From: an uncultured Clostridia bacterium
GTDB lineage: Bacteria; Bacillota; Clostridia; Oscillospirales; Ruminococcaceae
Direction of reading: 5' to 3'
DNA length: 5,160 nucleotides
NCBI GenBank assembly: GCA_945931735.1
Contig: CAMEPN010000162.1
Coordinates: 1-5,160, forward strand
The notes under the pieces were generated by a model that was given only the letters and a program-made list of their open reading frames with translations, was not told where the DNA came from and searched no databases. Positions 1 to 5,160 of this stretch are shown here, in pieces. Each line of letters opens with the position of its first letter. Positions within the stretch are counted from its first letter, which is position 1. Made by a program: the position numbers and the translations under genes.

Positions 1-122
1 CAGGAAAGCTCCCAGCTTTCCGCGATCTTGTCGGAGTCAAGCTTCTTTCCGTATTCCTCGCGGAGTCTGTTTCCTCCCCATATATAATCCTTGCACGGGG
101 CGATAAGTTTTAATACAGCCAT
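1..122 (-). CDS. manA: mannose-6-phosphate isomerase, class I (N-terminal 40 residues, runs off the window)
   Basis: Only the first 40 codons are present; the rest lies beyond the left edge. The visible protein starts MAVLKLIAPCKDYIWGG and continues through NRLREEYGKK to IAESWELS. The KDYIWGG..L...YGK......IAESWELS pattern is the characteristic N-terminus of the type I phosphomannose isomerases (cupin-fold, zinc-dependent), which interconvert mannose-6-phosphate and fructose-6-phosphate in the cytoplasm. The metal-binding and catalytic residues lie further downstream and cannot be checked. The ATG at 122 is preceded by AAAGGA (minus strand, 133-138) with a 10-base gap. The gene starts 26 bases after the stop of the LUD-domain gene on the same strand, so it is probably the third gene of that operon. 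The family call is from recognised motifs only. A degenerate homologue cannot be excluded from 40 residues. Confidence 0.85.
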   Translation of the reverse strand, partial: MAVLKLIAPCKDYIWGGNRLREEYGKKLDSDKIAESWELS

Positions 123-148
123 TATGTCTATGTCCTTTCAGTTTTTTA

Positions 149-766
149 TTAATAGCCGAGGCTTTCGTTTACGAATATGACCTTGATCCTGTCGGGCACT
201 CTCTGCTGACGCAGCGTAACGTAGGAACAGCAGATGCGCTTGTCGCTGCGGCAGTGGACGCACTCGCCCGTCTTTGTGCAGGGCGTTCCGCAGTCAAGGC
301 GCACGGTGTTCTTCGGAGCAGCGGCGGTTTCCACCCGCTTTATCGCCTCGGGAATGTCCTTAACAAGCTTGTTTACGCCGACCACGACTATGACCTGCTT
401 CGGGCCGAATATCATGGCGGACACACGGTTGCCGTTGCCGTCGACGTTGTATAACTCGCCGTCCTCCGTGACCGCGTTTGAGCTGCACAGGAACGTGTCG
501 GAAACGAACGCCTTGCGCATTATCTCCTCGACCTCTTCCCTGTCCTTTCCCGCCGAGCGGTCTATGTAAGCGTTCGGAAATTCGTTCATAAGCAGGTCGG
601 TAACGCCGCTTTCCTTGAGCGTCATCGAGCCGCCCGCCGTAATGAGCCTGTCCTTGCTTACCAGCTCGCGTATCAGCGCGTGAAGCTCCTCGCGCGACTG
701 CACGAAATACGGCTTCATTTTGTTGAGCGCGAGCGCTTTCATCGCCTTTTCAATTCTCTCGTCCAT
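149..766 (-). CDS. LUD-domain protein (lactate utilisation protein C-like) with C-terminal cysteine cluster
   Basis: 205 residues from the ATG at 766. The core matches the LUD domain (formerly DUF162): TAGGSMTLKESG near residues 44-55, then SSNAVTEDGELYNVDGNGNR at about 95-114 and IFGPKQVIVVVGVNKLV at about 119-135. These are the glycine-rich and DG-x-GNR motifs of the stand-alone clostridial branch. The C-terminal tail carries cysteines at about 159, 163, 169, 172, 179 and 180 (TPCTKTGECVHC then RICC), which could bind metal or an Fe-S cluster; this is inference. In lutABC operons LUD proteins act in L-lactate oxidation, but no lutA or lutB partner is next to this gene, so its substrate is unknown. 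Start choice: the ATG lies one base after the upstream gene's TAA. A TTG nine bases upstream (775) overlaps that stop and has AGAAGG six bases before it, so it is a real alternative giving 208 residues. Probably co-transcribed with the LCP-like gene and manA. Confidence 0.85.
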   Translation of the reverse strand: MDERIEKAMKALALNKMKPYFVQSREELHALIRELVSKDRLITAGGSMTLKESGVTDLLMNEFPNAYIDRSAGKDREEVEEIMRKAFVSDTFLCSSNAVTEDGELYNVDGNGNRVSAMIFGPKQVIVVVGVNKLVKDIPEAIKRVETAAAPKNTVRLDCGTPCTKTGECVHCRSDKRICCSYVTLRQQRVPDRIKVIFVNESLGY

Positions 767-767
767 C

Positions 768-1655
768 TTATTCAACGCCTGCCTTCTGCTTTATCGTAAT
801 AACGGAATTTTCGGAAATGTCAAATCCGCCGTTATCCGTATATTGTCCGTAGGGAACATAATATTCCGCGGGCGAGCTTTCATACATGATAGTATTCAGC
901 AGCGCCGCCTTGCGCGAGGAATATTTCTCCGCTGTGATATCGGTATCGGGAGCGTTCATCAGAAGCCTTGCGTAAGTATCGAGCAGAGAGCTGTCTGTCG
1001 AGGAAATGTTCTGATTTACCATTTCCGAAAGGATATTTCCTATCATATTGAAGCGGTAGGATTCTCCCTCTTCAAAATCCGCGAGCATTATGTAACGATA
1101 AAGCATTTCTGCGGTGAAGAGGACTTCGCCCGCGTTAATGGTTTCCGCCTCGGCGCCGTCAGCTATAATTATCGTCTTGGGAACATTTATCTTAACGTTT
1201 CCGTAAGCCGACGCAAAGTCAATGAAGCTCTTTCTGTCAAGCTTAACATACGAGGAGCATTTTATCCCTATATGATTGCTTACCTCATTTATCACCCCCG
1301 TGCCGCCCTGTGCCGAATAAACGTTGGGAAGCGTCCTGCCGTCGGTAGAAACGGATATCCCCGGCGGTATCGGGACGAATGTCACTCTGTTGTCCACCGC
1401 GTCGTATTCCGTTACGATAAACAGCTCGGGCGCGTCGACGGCGTTTTCGGATATCATCACCATAACGCTGAAGCTATAACTGCTGTCGGGGACAAAATCC
1501 TCGGCAAGCTCGCCCGACGCGTTAAGTCCCGCGCTCTGCGTTTCCTCGGGGAAAAGATACCATCTGAAAGCAAATATAGCCATTGCCGCAAAGGCAAGAG
1601 TTACTCCGAATGCAATAAAATAAATATACCAGTTACTTTTTCTGCGGACTGCCAT
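768..1655 (-). CDS. membrane-anchored LytR-CpsA-Psr (LCP)-like protein, probably catalytically degenerate
   Basis: 295 residues from the ATG at 1655, which has GAAAGGA (1667-1673) 11 bases upstream. The TTG at 1682 would add nine residues and has no comparable site. The N-terminus is basic (MAVRRKSN) and followed by one membrane helix at about 9-31, so the rest should lie outside the membrane. Residues about 62-160 follow the LCP order: a hydrophobic strand, VDNRVTFVPIP (87-97), then LPNVYSAQGGTG (109-120, like the 'kln-Ay-GG' segment), IGIKCSSYVKLDRKSFIDF (129-147) and YGNVKINVP (151-159, like 'lGGV-v-vp'). LCP enzymes transfer glycopolymers from lipid carriers to peptidoglycan. Here the usual SIPRD arginine-aspartate is replaced by PIPPG, and the downstream R..RQ pair is reduced to one arginine (about R201). 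Transferase activity is therefore doubtful. It is the first gene of the leftward cluster. It could instead be an unrelated membrane protein with only fold-level similarity. Confidence 0.7.
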   Translation of the reverse strand: MAVRRKSNWYIYFIAFGVTLAFAAMAIFAFRWYLFPEETQSAGLNASGELAEDFVPDSSYSFSVMVMISENAVDAPELFIVTEYDAVDNRVTFVPIPPGISVSTDGRTLPNVYSAQGGTGVINEVSNHIGIKCSSYVKLDRKSFIDFASAYGNVKINVPKTIIIADGAEAETINAGEVLFTAEMLYRYIMLADFEEGESYRFNMIGNILSEMVNQNISSTDSSLLDTYARLLMNAPDTDITAEKYSSRKAALLNTIMYESSPAEYYVPYGQYTDNGGFDISENSVITIKQKAGVE

Positions 1656-1699
1656 AATCCGAATTATCCTTTCAGCGTGCAAAAATTTCTGTTCAGCAC

Positions 1700-1728
1700 T
1701 TGAATTTTTTGCTCCGTAGTTATATAAT
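1700..1728 (+). promoter_or_regulatory. sigma-A-type promoter for alr
   Basis: TTGAAT (1700-1705) and a perfect TATAAT (1723-1728) are separated by 17 bases. Initiation is expected near 1735, giving a leader of about 89 bases before the alr ATG. This promoter lies inside the leader of the opposite transcript, so the two promoters point at each other. Confidence 0.7.
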
Positions 1729-1748
1729 ATAGTAGTGTTTCAGCATCG

Positions 1749-1766
1749 CAGCATTATAAAATGCTG
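1749..1766. repeat. perfect 7-bp inverted repeat between two facing promoters
   Basis: CAGCATT (1749-1755) and AATGCTG (1760-1766) flank a 4-base spacer. A further CAGCAT copy lies at 1741-1746, and the palindrome CTGTACAG (1764-1771) overlaps the right arm. The repeat sits where both predicted transcripts begin. It could be a repressor operator controlling both directions, or a small hairpin in both 5' leaders. There is no T-tract, so it is not a terminator. Confidence 0.5.
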
Positions 1767-1776
1767 TACAGGATAT

Positions 1777-1805
1777 AGTATAACACATTTTTATTAAAAT
1801 TTCAA
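1777..1805 (-). promoter_or_regulatory. sigma-A-type promoter for the LCP-like/LUD/manA cluster
   Basis: On the minus strand TTGAAA (1800-1805) and TATACT (1777-1782) are separated by exactly 17 bases, with a TGT just before the -10 (extended -10 form). Initiation is expected near 1770, giving a leader of about 115 bases before the ATG at 1655. The match to the housekeeping consensus is seen directly; activity is inferred. Confidence 0.65.
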
Positions 1806-1823
1806 GCATAGGGGTTAATTAAG

Positions 1824-2960
1824 ATGAAGAATTTTTATTGGAGAACATGGGCGGAAATAAACCTTGACGTTCTCAAAGAAAATATACGCATCATAAAGGC
1901 GCTTGCTCCCGAAAAGGAAATAATAGCCATCGTTAAAGCCAACGCATACGGACACGGCGACGTACACTGCGCGCTGACCTTAAACAAATGCGGGATAAGC
2001 CATTTTGCGGTGTCAAATCTCTGGGAAGCGCAGGGGCTTACAGAGGGCGGCGTTAAGGGAGATATACTTATTTTCGGCTACTGCGACATACCGCTAATTT
2101 TTGAAAATCTTGACAAGAACTACCTTTTCACCGTCGGAACAACCGAATACGCGAAAGAGCTGTCCGACGCAGCGCTGTCGCGCGGAGTAAAGGTTCCCGT
2201 ACATATCAAGTTTGACACGGGAATGAGCCGCGTCGGAATTTCAACTGCGGAGGAAGCGGACTTTATCCTCGCGCAGAAAGGTCTGGACTGCCGCGCGGGT
2301 TACACGCACTTTGCCGTTGCGGACAGCCTCCTGCCGTCGGATATTGAGTTCACTGACAGGCAGCAGAAGCTTTTCACCGACATTTGCTCCTCGCGCGGGC
2401 TTAAAATGCACTCTCAGAACAGCGGAGGAATACTTTACCACAAGGATTTCGGCGGCGATTTTGTCCGCTCGGGTATAGTCATGTACGGTCATAAGCCGTC
2501 GGTCGACTGCCCTTTTCCCGAGGGGATAAAGCCTATATTCCGTCTGATGACGGTGATAAGTCAGATAAAGACAGTCCCCGCGGGAACGAGCGTCAGCTAC
2601 GGGAGGACGTTCACGACCTCTCGCGAAACAAAGCTCGCGCTGATAGCCTGCGGCTACGCCGACGGGTTCAACAGGCGGCTTTCGGGACAATGGAGCCCTG
2701 TCGTAAACGGCAGACCCGCGCCCGTATGCGGCAGGATATGCATGGATCAGACCCTTATCGACGTCACGGATATCCCAGATGTAAAGGTCGGCGATGTCGT
2801 TACGGTCTATTCCGACGAGCTTGAGGGGGGCTGTTCGCTGGAGCGCGCCGCTGAAATTATCGGCACGATTAATTACGAGCTGCTCTGCGCCATTGGAACG
2901 CGCGTCCCGAGAATTTATATCGAGGACGGCAAAGAAACTGAAGTATTGAGGTATGTATAA
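1824..2960 (+). CDS. alr: alanine racemase, PLP-dependent
   Basis: 378 residues, a typical length for the family. It interconverts L- and D-alanine in the cytoplasm, supplying D-alanine for peptidoglycan. The N-terminal barrel has the signature AIVKANAYGHG with the PLP lysine at K38. HIKFDTGMSRVG contains K129 and R136, at the same positions as the carbamylated lysine and active-site arginine known from the Geobacillus enzyme. THFA follows at 161-164, and VRSGIVMYG carries R215. In the C-terminal domain SVSYGRTF holds the second catalytic base Y259, followed by ACGYADGF (275-282), CMDQ (307-310) and INYELLC (349-355). All expected catalytic residues are present, so it should be active. The ATG is preceded by AGGGG (1810-1814) with a 9-base gap. 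It has its own promoter and a strong terminator, so it is probably monocistronic. Clostridia can carry a second racemase used in sporulation or germination, and the sequence does not say which role this copy has. Confidence 0.97.
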   Translation: MKNFYWRTWAEINLDVLKENIRIIKALAPEKEIIAIVKANAYGHGDVHCALTLNKCGISHFAVSNLWEAQGLTEGGVKGDILIFGYCDIPLIFENLDKNYLFTVGTTEYAKELSDAALSRGVKVPVHIKFDTGMSRVGISTAEEADFILAQKGLDCRAGYTHFAVADSLLPSDIEFTDRQQKLFTDICSSRGLKMHSQNSGGILYHKDFGGDFVRSGIVMYGHKPSVDCPFPEGIKPIFRLMTVISQIKTVPAGTSVSYGRTFTTSRETKLALIACGYADGFNRRLSGQWSPVVNGRPAPVCGRICMDQTLIDVTDIPDVKVGDVVTVYSDELEGGCSLERAAEIIGTINYELLCAIGTRVPRIYIEDGKETEVLRYV

Positions 2961-2981
2961 ATAATCCTGAATAACCAAAAC

Positions 2982-3022
2982 AAAACGGGAGAACACCAAA
3001 ATGACGTTCTCCCGTTTTTATT
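2982..3022. terminator. bidirectional intrinsic terminator shared by alr and the chemotaxis receptor gene
   Basis: A perfect 13-bp stem is formed by 2982-2994 (AAAACGGGAGAAC) and 3006-3018 (GTTCTCCCGTTTT), with an 11-base loop. The right side continues TTTTTATTTT for the alr transcript. Read on the minus strand, the stem is followed by TTTTGTTTT for the receptor transcript. It occupies nearly all of the 62-base gap between the two convergent stop codons. Confidence 0.93.
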
Positions 3023-4396
3023 TTAGTTTCTCGCTCCGACAAGCTCGTTAAGCGCACGAACCTCGTCGGAAACCGCGCCCGCCGCTTCTGAGCAGCTTAC
3101 TGCGGTATCCGCATTCTGCTCGACCGCGTGAGATATCTGCTGTATCATCTCGCGGACGGATTTTACGGAGTTGTTCTGATTTTCTACAAGCGACTCGATA
3201 AGCTTGGAATGCTCGCTGCTCTCCTCGCAGCTTGCGATAATGCCCGACATTCTTCCCGCAACGCTGTTGACAAGCTCGGTGCCATGGTTTACGCTGTCAA
3301 TGGTGGATTTAATAAGGTCGGAAGTATCCTTTGCGGCTTCCGCGGATTTTGTAGCAAGATTGCGAACCTCGTCTGCAACGACCGCAAAGCCCTTGCCCGC
3401 GCTTCCCGCTCTCGCCGCTTCGATAGCCGCGTTGAGAGCAAGAATGTTCGTCTGGAATGCGATATCCTCGATGGTCTTGATGATGGTTTCAATCTGGTGC
3501 GACGCCTCGTTTATCTCCTGCATTGCCGCGGTCATGTTCTGTACCTCGGCATTGTTCTCCGAAACAAGCTCGGAGCTTCTCTGAGCCGCTTCGGCAGCCT
3601 TGCTGCTTTCTTCGAGCGCCTTGTTCGCCTCAACGGTGATCGCGTTGATATTCTCGCCGATATCGTTTATGGTGCGCTCCTGCTCCTCGGCAGCGCTGCT
3701 CATAGAAACGGAAAGACCGCTCATGCGCTCTGCGGAGCCGGAAAGAATGCCCGCCGTCTTTGCGACCTGCTCGACAAGGTTGTTCTGCTCATCAACGAGC
3801 TGCTTGGCGCTTTCAGCCTGCTCGTTTACCTGTTCGAGCAGCTTCTCGCTCTCTTTATGCAGATTTTCAGCCTCGGCGATATGCTTCATGCTGTTTTTTG
3901 TTATGTAGATAATAATAAAAATTGCCGCATTGACCGCAACAACGCCCTTTATAACTGCGTCGAAAGTTGCGCCGAGATAGAAGAAATCCATAAAGAAAAA
4001 TCCTATTATGCAGGAAATATTGGTTATCCCCCACTGGATTATCATGCTCTTTCTGTTATAATAGAACGACGAAAGAATTACCGCCGTGAGGATAAGCGGG
4101 AACATAACGTGCAGCTCATGCTTGAACACACCTATGATAATAATTGCGCCCAGCTGCATTATAGAAACAAGGGTGCCGAGGACAGATTTCTTAACTGACC
4201 TTGCTTTCATGATAAAAAACAGCACAGAAGTGACAACGCCGAATCCGATAGTCACAAGGCCGACCGCCAAATACGATGTTATTATGTTCAAAACACCGAA
4301 AACTAAGCATATTGCGTCAAGGAAAATAAGGTTGAACAGCAGCCCTTTATCGGAAATGAACCTGTCGAAATCATTTTTAATTTGTTTTTCCGTCAT
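3023..4396 (-). CDS. methyl-accepting chemotaxis protein with six-helix membrane sensor and no HAMP domain
   Basis: 457 residues. The N-terminal 166 residues contain six hydrophobic helices, at about 18-39, 42-64, 71-91, 97-112, 118-140 and 147-166. Positive residues lie in the loops KARSVKK (64-70) and YNRKS (113-117) and after helix 6 (KNSMKH), so the N-terminus and signalling part are predicted inside the cell and every outer loop is only a few residues long. A long coiled coil follows directly (about 170-457), with no recognisable HAMP segment. The hairpin tip [20 protein letters not shown] (309-328), followed by [15 protein letters not shown], is the highly conserved region that contacts CheA and CheW. 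The C-terminus (GARN) has no CheR-tethering pentapeptide. The ligand is unknown; a signal sensed within the membrane is plausible. The ATG has AAAAGGAG (4404-4411) 7 bases upstream. No other chemotaxis gene is adjacent, so it appears to be an orphan receptor gene. Confidence 0.95.
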   Translation of the reverse strand: MTEKQIKNDFDRFISDKGLLFNLIFLDAICLVFGVLNIITSYLAVGLVTIGFGVVTSVLFFIMKARSVKKSVLGTLVSIMQLGAIIIIGVFKHELHVMFPLILTAVILSSFYYNRKSMIIQWGITNISCIIGFFFMDFFYLGATFDAVIKGVVAVNAAIFIIIYITKNSMKHIAEAENLHKESEKLLEQVNEQAESAKQLVDEQNNLVEQVAKTAGILSGSAERMSGLSVSMSSAAEEQERTINDIGENINAITVEANKALEESSKAAEAAQRSSELVSENNAEVQNMTAAMQEINEASHQIETIIKTIEDIAFQTNILALNAAIEAARAGSAGKGFAVVADEVRNLATKSAEAAKDTSDLIKSTIDSVNHGTELVNSVAGRMSGIIASCEESSEHSKLIESLVENQNNSVKSVREMIQQISHAVEQNADTAVSCSEAAGAVSDEVRALNELVGARN

Positions 4397-4437
4397 TGCG
4401 ATACTCCTTTTCTGTGCCTAAAAATAGCGTATTATAC

Positions 4438-4448
4438 GGCATCATGCC
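4438..4448. repeat. short palindrome in the receptor gene's 5' leader
   Basis: GGCAT-C-ATGCC is a perfect 5-bp inverted repeat around one base, located about 10 bases after the predicted start of the receptor transcript. Its position would suit an operator, but it is short and could be chance. Confidence 0.25.
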
Positions 4449-4463
4449 AGTATCCTGCATTCA

Positions 4464-4492
4464 ATTATAGCACAAATCCATGCAAAATGCAA
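4464..4492 (-). promoter_or_regulatory. near-consensus sigma-A promoter for the chemotaxis receptor gene
   Basis: On the minus strand TTGCAT (4487-4492) and TATAAT (4464-4469) are 17 bases apart, with TGC just before the -10 (extended -10). Initiation near 4457 would give a leader of about 60 bases. A second TATAAT at 4431-4436 has no matching -35. No convincing sigma-D (motility) promoter is visible, although chemotaxis genes often use one. Confidence 0.75.
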
Positions 4493-4496
4493 TACC

Positions 4497-4506
4497 AAAA
4501 ACAAAC
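4497..4506 (+). promoter_or_regulatory. possible SpoIIID binding site
   Basis: AAAAACAAAC matches the Bacillus SpoIIID consensus WWRRACARNY at all ten positions. A second site, ATGAACAAAA at 4576-4585, matches nine of ten and overlaps the predicted spoIIID transcription start. The sites lie between the divergent receptor and spoIIID genes. The consensus is loose and the region is A-rich, so chance matches are likely. Confidence 0.25.
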
Positions 4507-4549
4507 AATTTTTCGCAGCATTGAAACTTACGATAATCCGCGCAATAAA

Positions 4550-4577
4550 CATAAAACCCGTTTATCGGTCATAAAAT
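4550..4577 (+). promoter_or_regulatory. candidate sigma-E (mother-cell) promoter for spoIIID
   Basis: CATAAA (4550-4555) resembles the -35 element, and CATAAAAT (4570-4577) is one base from the CATACAAT form of the -10 element, with a 14-base spacer. In Bacillus spoIIID is transcribed by sigma-E RNA polymerase in the mother cell. Initiation would fall near 4584. A weaker sigma-A reading also exists, TTGAAA (4521-4526) with AATAAA (4544-4549) at 17 bases. Functional assignment is inference. Confidence 0.45.
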
Positions 4578-4625
4578 GAACAAAAAGGAAAAGTGCAAAT
4601 AAAACCTATGGGGGTGTATTTTTCA

Positions 4626-4904
4626 TTGAACAGACGCGGCATTGTCGAAAACGCCAATGAAGAAAGATGTGTCATTTTAGGTACATATATTGTTGAAAAC
4701 AACGCTACGGTAAGAAGTACGGCAAAAAAATTTGGGATAAGCAAAAGCACCGTCCACCAAGACATAACCGTAAAGCTCGCGCGAACGAACAGCGCGCTGT
4801 ACCACGAGGTAAAGGCGGTACTCGACAAAAACAAGCAGGAACGCCACATAAGAGGCGGACTGGCTACCAGAGAAAAATATCTGCATCAGCATGGTAAGAA
4901 ATAA
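4626..4904 (+). CDS. spoIIID: sporulation transcriptional regulator SpoIIID
   Basis: 92 residues from a TTG at 4626; Bacillus SpoIIID has about 93. It is a DNA-binding protein of the mother cell that activates or represses sigma-E-dependent genes and helps switch to sigma-K. Visible motifs are EERCVILGTYIVENNATVR near the N-terminus, then the helix-turn-helix AKKFGISKSTVHQDI, then EVKAVLDKNKQERHIRGG and ATREKYL, the basic C-terminal segment that also contacts DNA in the Bacillus protein. Start choice: the longest frame begins with GTG at 4593, but its AAGGA is only 3 bases away and would lie at the very 5' end of the predicted transcript. The TTG has GGGGGTG (4610-4616), close to the GGAGGTG ideal, 9 bases upstream and gives the usual family length. 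An ATG at 4608 has no well-placed binding site. The start is the least certain part; the family call is firm. Confidence 0.9.
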   Translation: MNRRGIVENANEERCVILGTYIVENNATVRSTAKKFGISKSTVHQDITVKLARTNSALYHEVKAVLDKNKQERHIRGGLATREKYLHQHGKK

Positions 4905-4922
4905 CTGTTTAACTACCTGCCC

Positions 4923-4972
4923 GGCTTGGATGGCAATTTTAAAAACTGCCACCCAAGCCAAAGCCCATTTTT
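4923..4972 (+). terminator. hairpin after spoIIID, probable terminator between convergent genes
   Basis: Arms 4923-4935 and 4947-4959 form a 13-bp stem with one A-C mismatch and an 11-base loop. Read on the minus strand the mismatch becomes a G-U pair, so the stem is continuous. A TTTTT run (4968-4972) follows 8 bases after the stem on the plus strand, which is further than usual. No T-run follows on the minus strand. The location 18 bases after the spoIIID stop supports a terminator, but the form is not canonical. Confidence 0.55.
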
Positions 4973-5020
4973 ACACAGTCAGTAAATCCTGCACCAAAGG
5001 TAAAATCATAGAATACACGG

Positions 5021-5034
5021 CATATTAAAATATG
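5021..5034. repeat. AT-rich palindrome downstream of the beta-galactosidase-like gene
   Basis: CATATTAAAATATG is a perfect 14-base palindrome, 8 bases past the stop of the minus-strand gene at the right edge. It has no T-tract and low GC, so it is a weak hairpin at best and may be chance. The rest of the gap between spoIIID and that gene (4905-5042) shows only the hairpin described separately. Confidence 0.3.
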
Positions 5035-5042
5035 TTACATCT

Positions 5043-5160
5043 TCAGCCTATATCCGGTTCACTTTTAAGCTCAATAGTTTCATTTATCTTTCCGTCTGTC
5101 TCAAAAATAATTATTTCATTTATTCCCTTCTTTAATAATGGTGCAGGAATATACAGACGT
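5043..5160 (-). CDS. C-terminal end of a beta-galactosidase-like protein (glycoside hydrolase family 35)
   Basis: An open frame enters from the right edge on the minus strand and runs for 38 complete codons to a TGA at 5043-5045. The first base of the window's complementary strand (5160) belongs to an incomplete codon. The peptide begins RLYIPAPLLKKGINEIIIFE and ends with SEPDIG. The pattern LY-P-P-L-K-G-NEI-(I/V)-FE near the C-terminus is typical of the last beta-strands of bacterial family 35 beta-galactosidases, which remove terminal galactose from oligosaccharides or glycans. The catalytic domain is outside the window, so activity and localisation cannot be judged. It converges on spoIIID across 138 bases. 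Another glycosidase with a similar galactose-binding-like terminal domain is possible. Confidence 0.7.
   Translation of the reverse strand, partial: RLYIPAPLLKKGINEIIIFETDGKINETIELKSEPDIG

Noticed and set aside
234..569. Plus-strand frames opposite the LUD gene
   Set aside because: They overlap conserved LUD motifs on the other strand and show no ribosome binding site or family similarity.
720..1703. Long plus-strand open frame (327 codons) opposite the LCP-like gene
   Set aside because: Rich in R, H, C and Y with no recognisable domain, no ribosome binding site, and fully antisense to a gene with family motifs and a good start.
1749..1766. Hairpin in the alr leader as an attenuator or riboswitch
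   Set aside because: The stem is only 7 bp, there is no following T-tract, and no known riboswitch motif was recognised in the roughly 90-base leader.
2241..2999. Minus-strand open frame of 252 codons opposite alr
   Set aside because: Shadow of alr, with low-complexity arginine-rich translation. It would also run through the terminator region.
3128..4198. Plus-strand open frame of 356 codons opposite the chemoreceptor gene
   Set aside because: Antisense shadow of a highly conserved receptor; the composition is atypical and no domain is recognisable.
4431..4440. GCCGTATAA on the minus strand as a sigma-D (motility) -10 element for the receptor
   Set aside because: Only the GCCG half matches, and no TAAA-like -35 lies at the required distance. 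The sigma-A match just upstream is much better.
4382..4579. 65-codon plus-strand frame between the receptor and spoIIID
   Set aside because: It begins inside the receptor start region and crosses the promoters. The translation is low-complexity and resembles no protein.
4562..4961. Two minus-strand frames overlapping spoIIID
   Set aside because: Both are shadows of spoIIID, whose helix-turn-helix and RHIRGG motifs are clear on the plus strand.

Overview
The window looks like chromosome from a spore-forming, chemotactic Firmicute of the class Clostridia, most likely near Ruminococcus/Oscillospirales. This is inferred from a clear SpoIIID homologue, a methyl-accepting chemotaxis protein, strong AGGAG-type ribosome binding sites, moderate GC genes with AT-rich spacers, and the style of the protein sequences. 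No mobile element, CRISPR array or RNA gene was seen. The annotation is mostly conventional, and I found no convincing novel multi-gene system.

Left third (1-1655, minus strand): a tight three-gene cluster read leftwards. It begins with a membrane-anchored LytR-CpsA-Psr (LCP)-like protein whose usual catalytic arginines are largely missing. A LUD-domain protein with a C-terminal cysteine cluster follows after 1 base, and then the first 40 codons of a class I mannose-6-phosphate isomerase (manA), which runs off the window. A good sigma-A-type promoter at 1777-1805 can drive all three.

Centre (1656-3022): alanine racemase (alr) is read rightwards from its own good promoter (1700-1728). The two promoters face each other, so the 5' ends of the two transcripts overlap by about 35 bases, and a perfect inverted repeat sits in the overlap. 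alr converges on the chemotaxis gene, and the two share one strong hairpin terminator with T-tracts on both sides.

Right third (3023-5160): a chemotaxis receptor is read leftwards from a near-consensus promoter. It has six predicted membrane helices with short loops, no extracellular sensor domain and no HAMP domain. Divergent to it is spoIIID, the mother-cell sporulation regulator, preceded by a candidate sigma-E promoter. The track-style GTG start for it is probably wrong; a TTG start at 4626 fits better. The window ends with the C-terminal 38 residues of a minus-strand gene resembling a family 35 beta-galactosidase, converging on spoIIID with a hairpin between them.

The genes do not form one pathway. 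alr and the LCP-like gene share a cell-envelope theme. spoIIID, the receptor and the sugar enzymes appear to be independent chromosomal neighbours.
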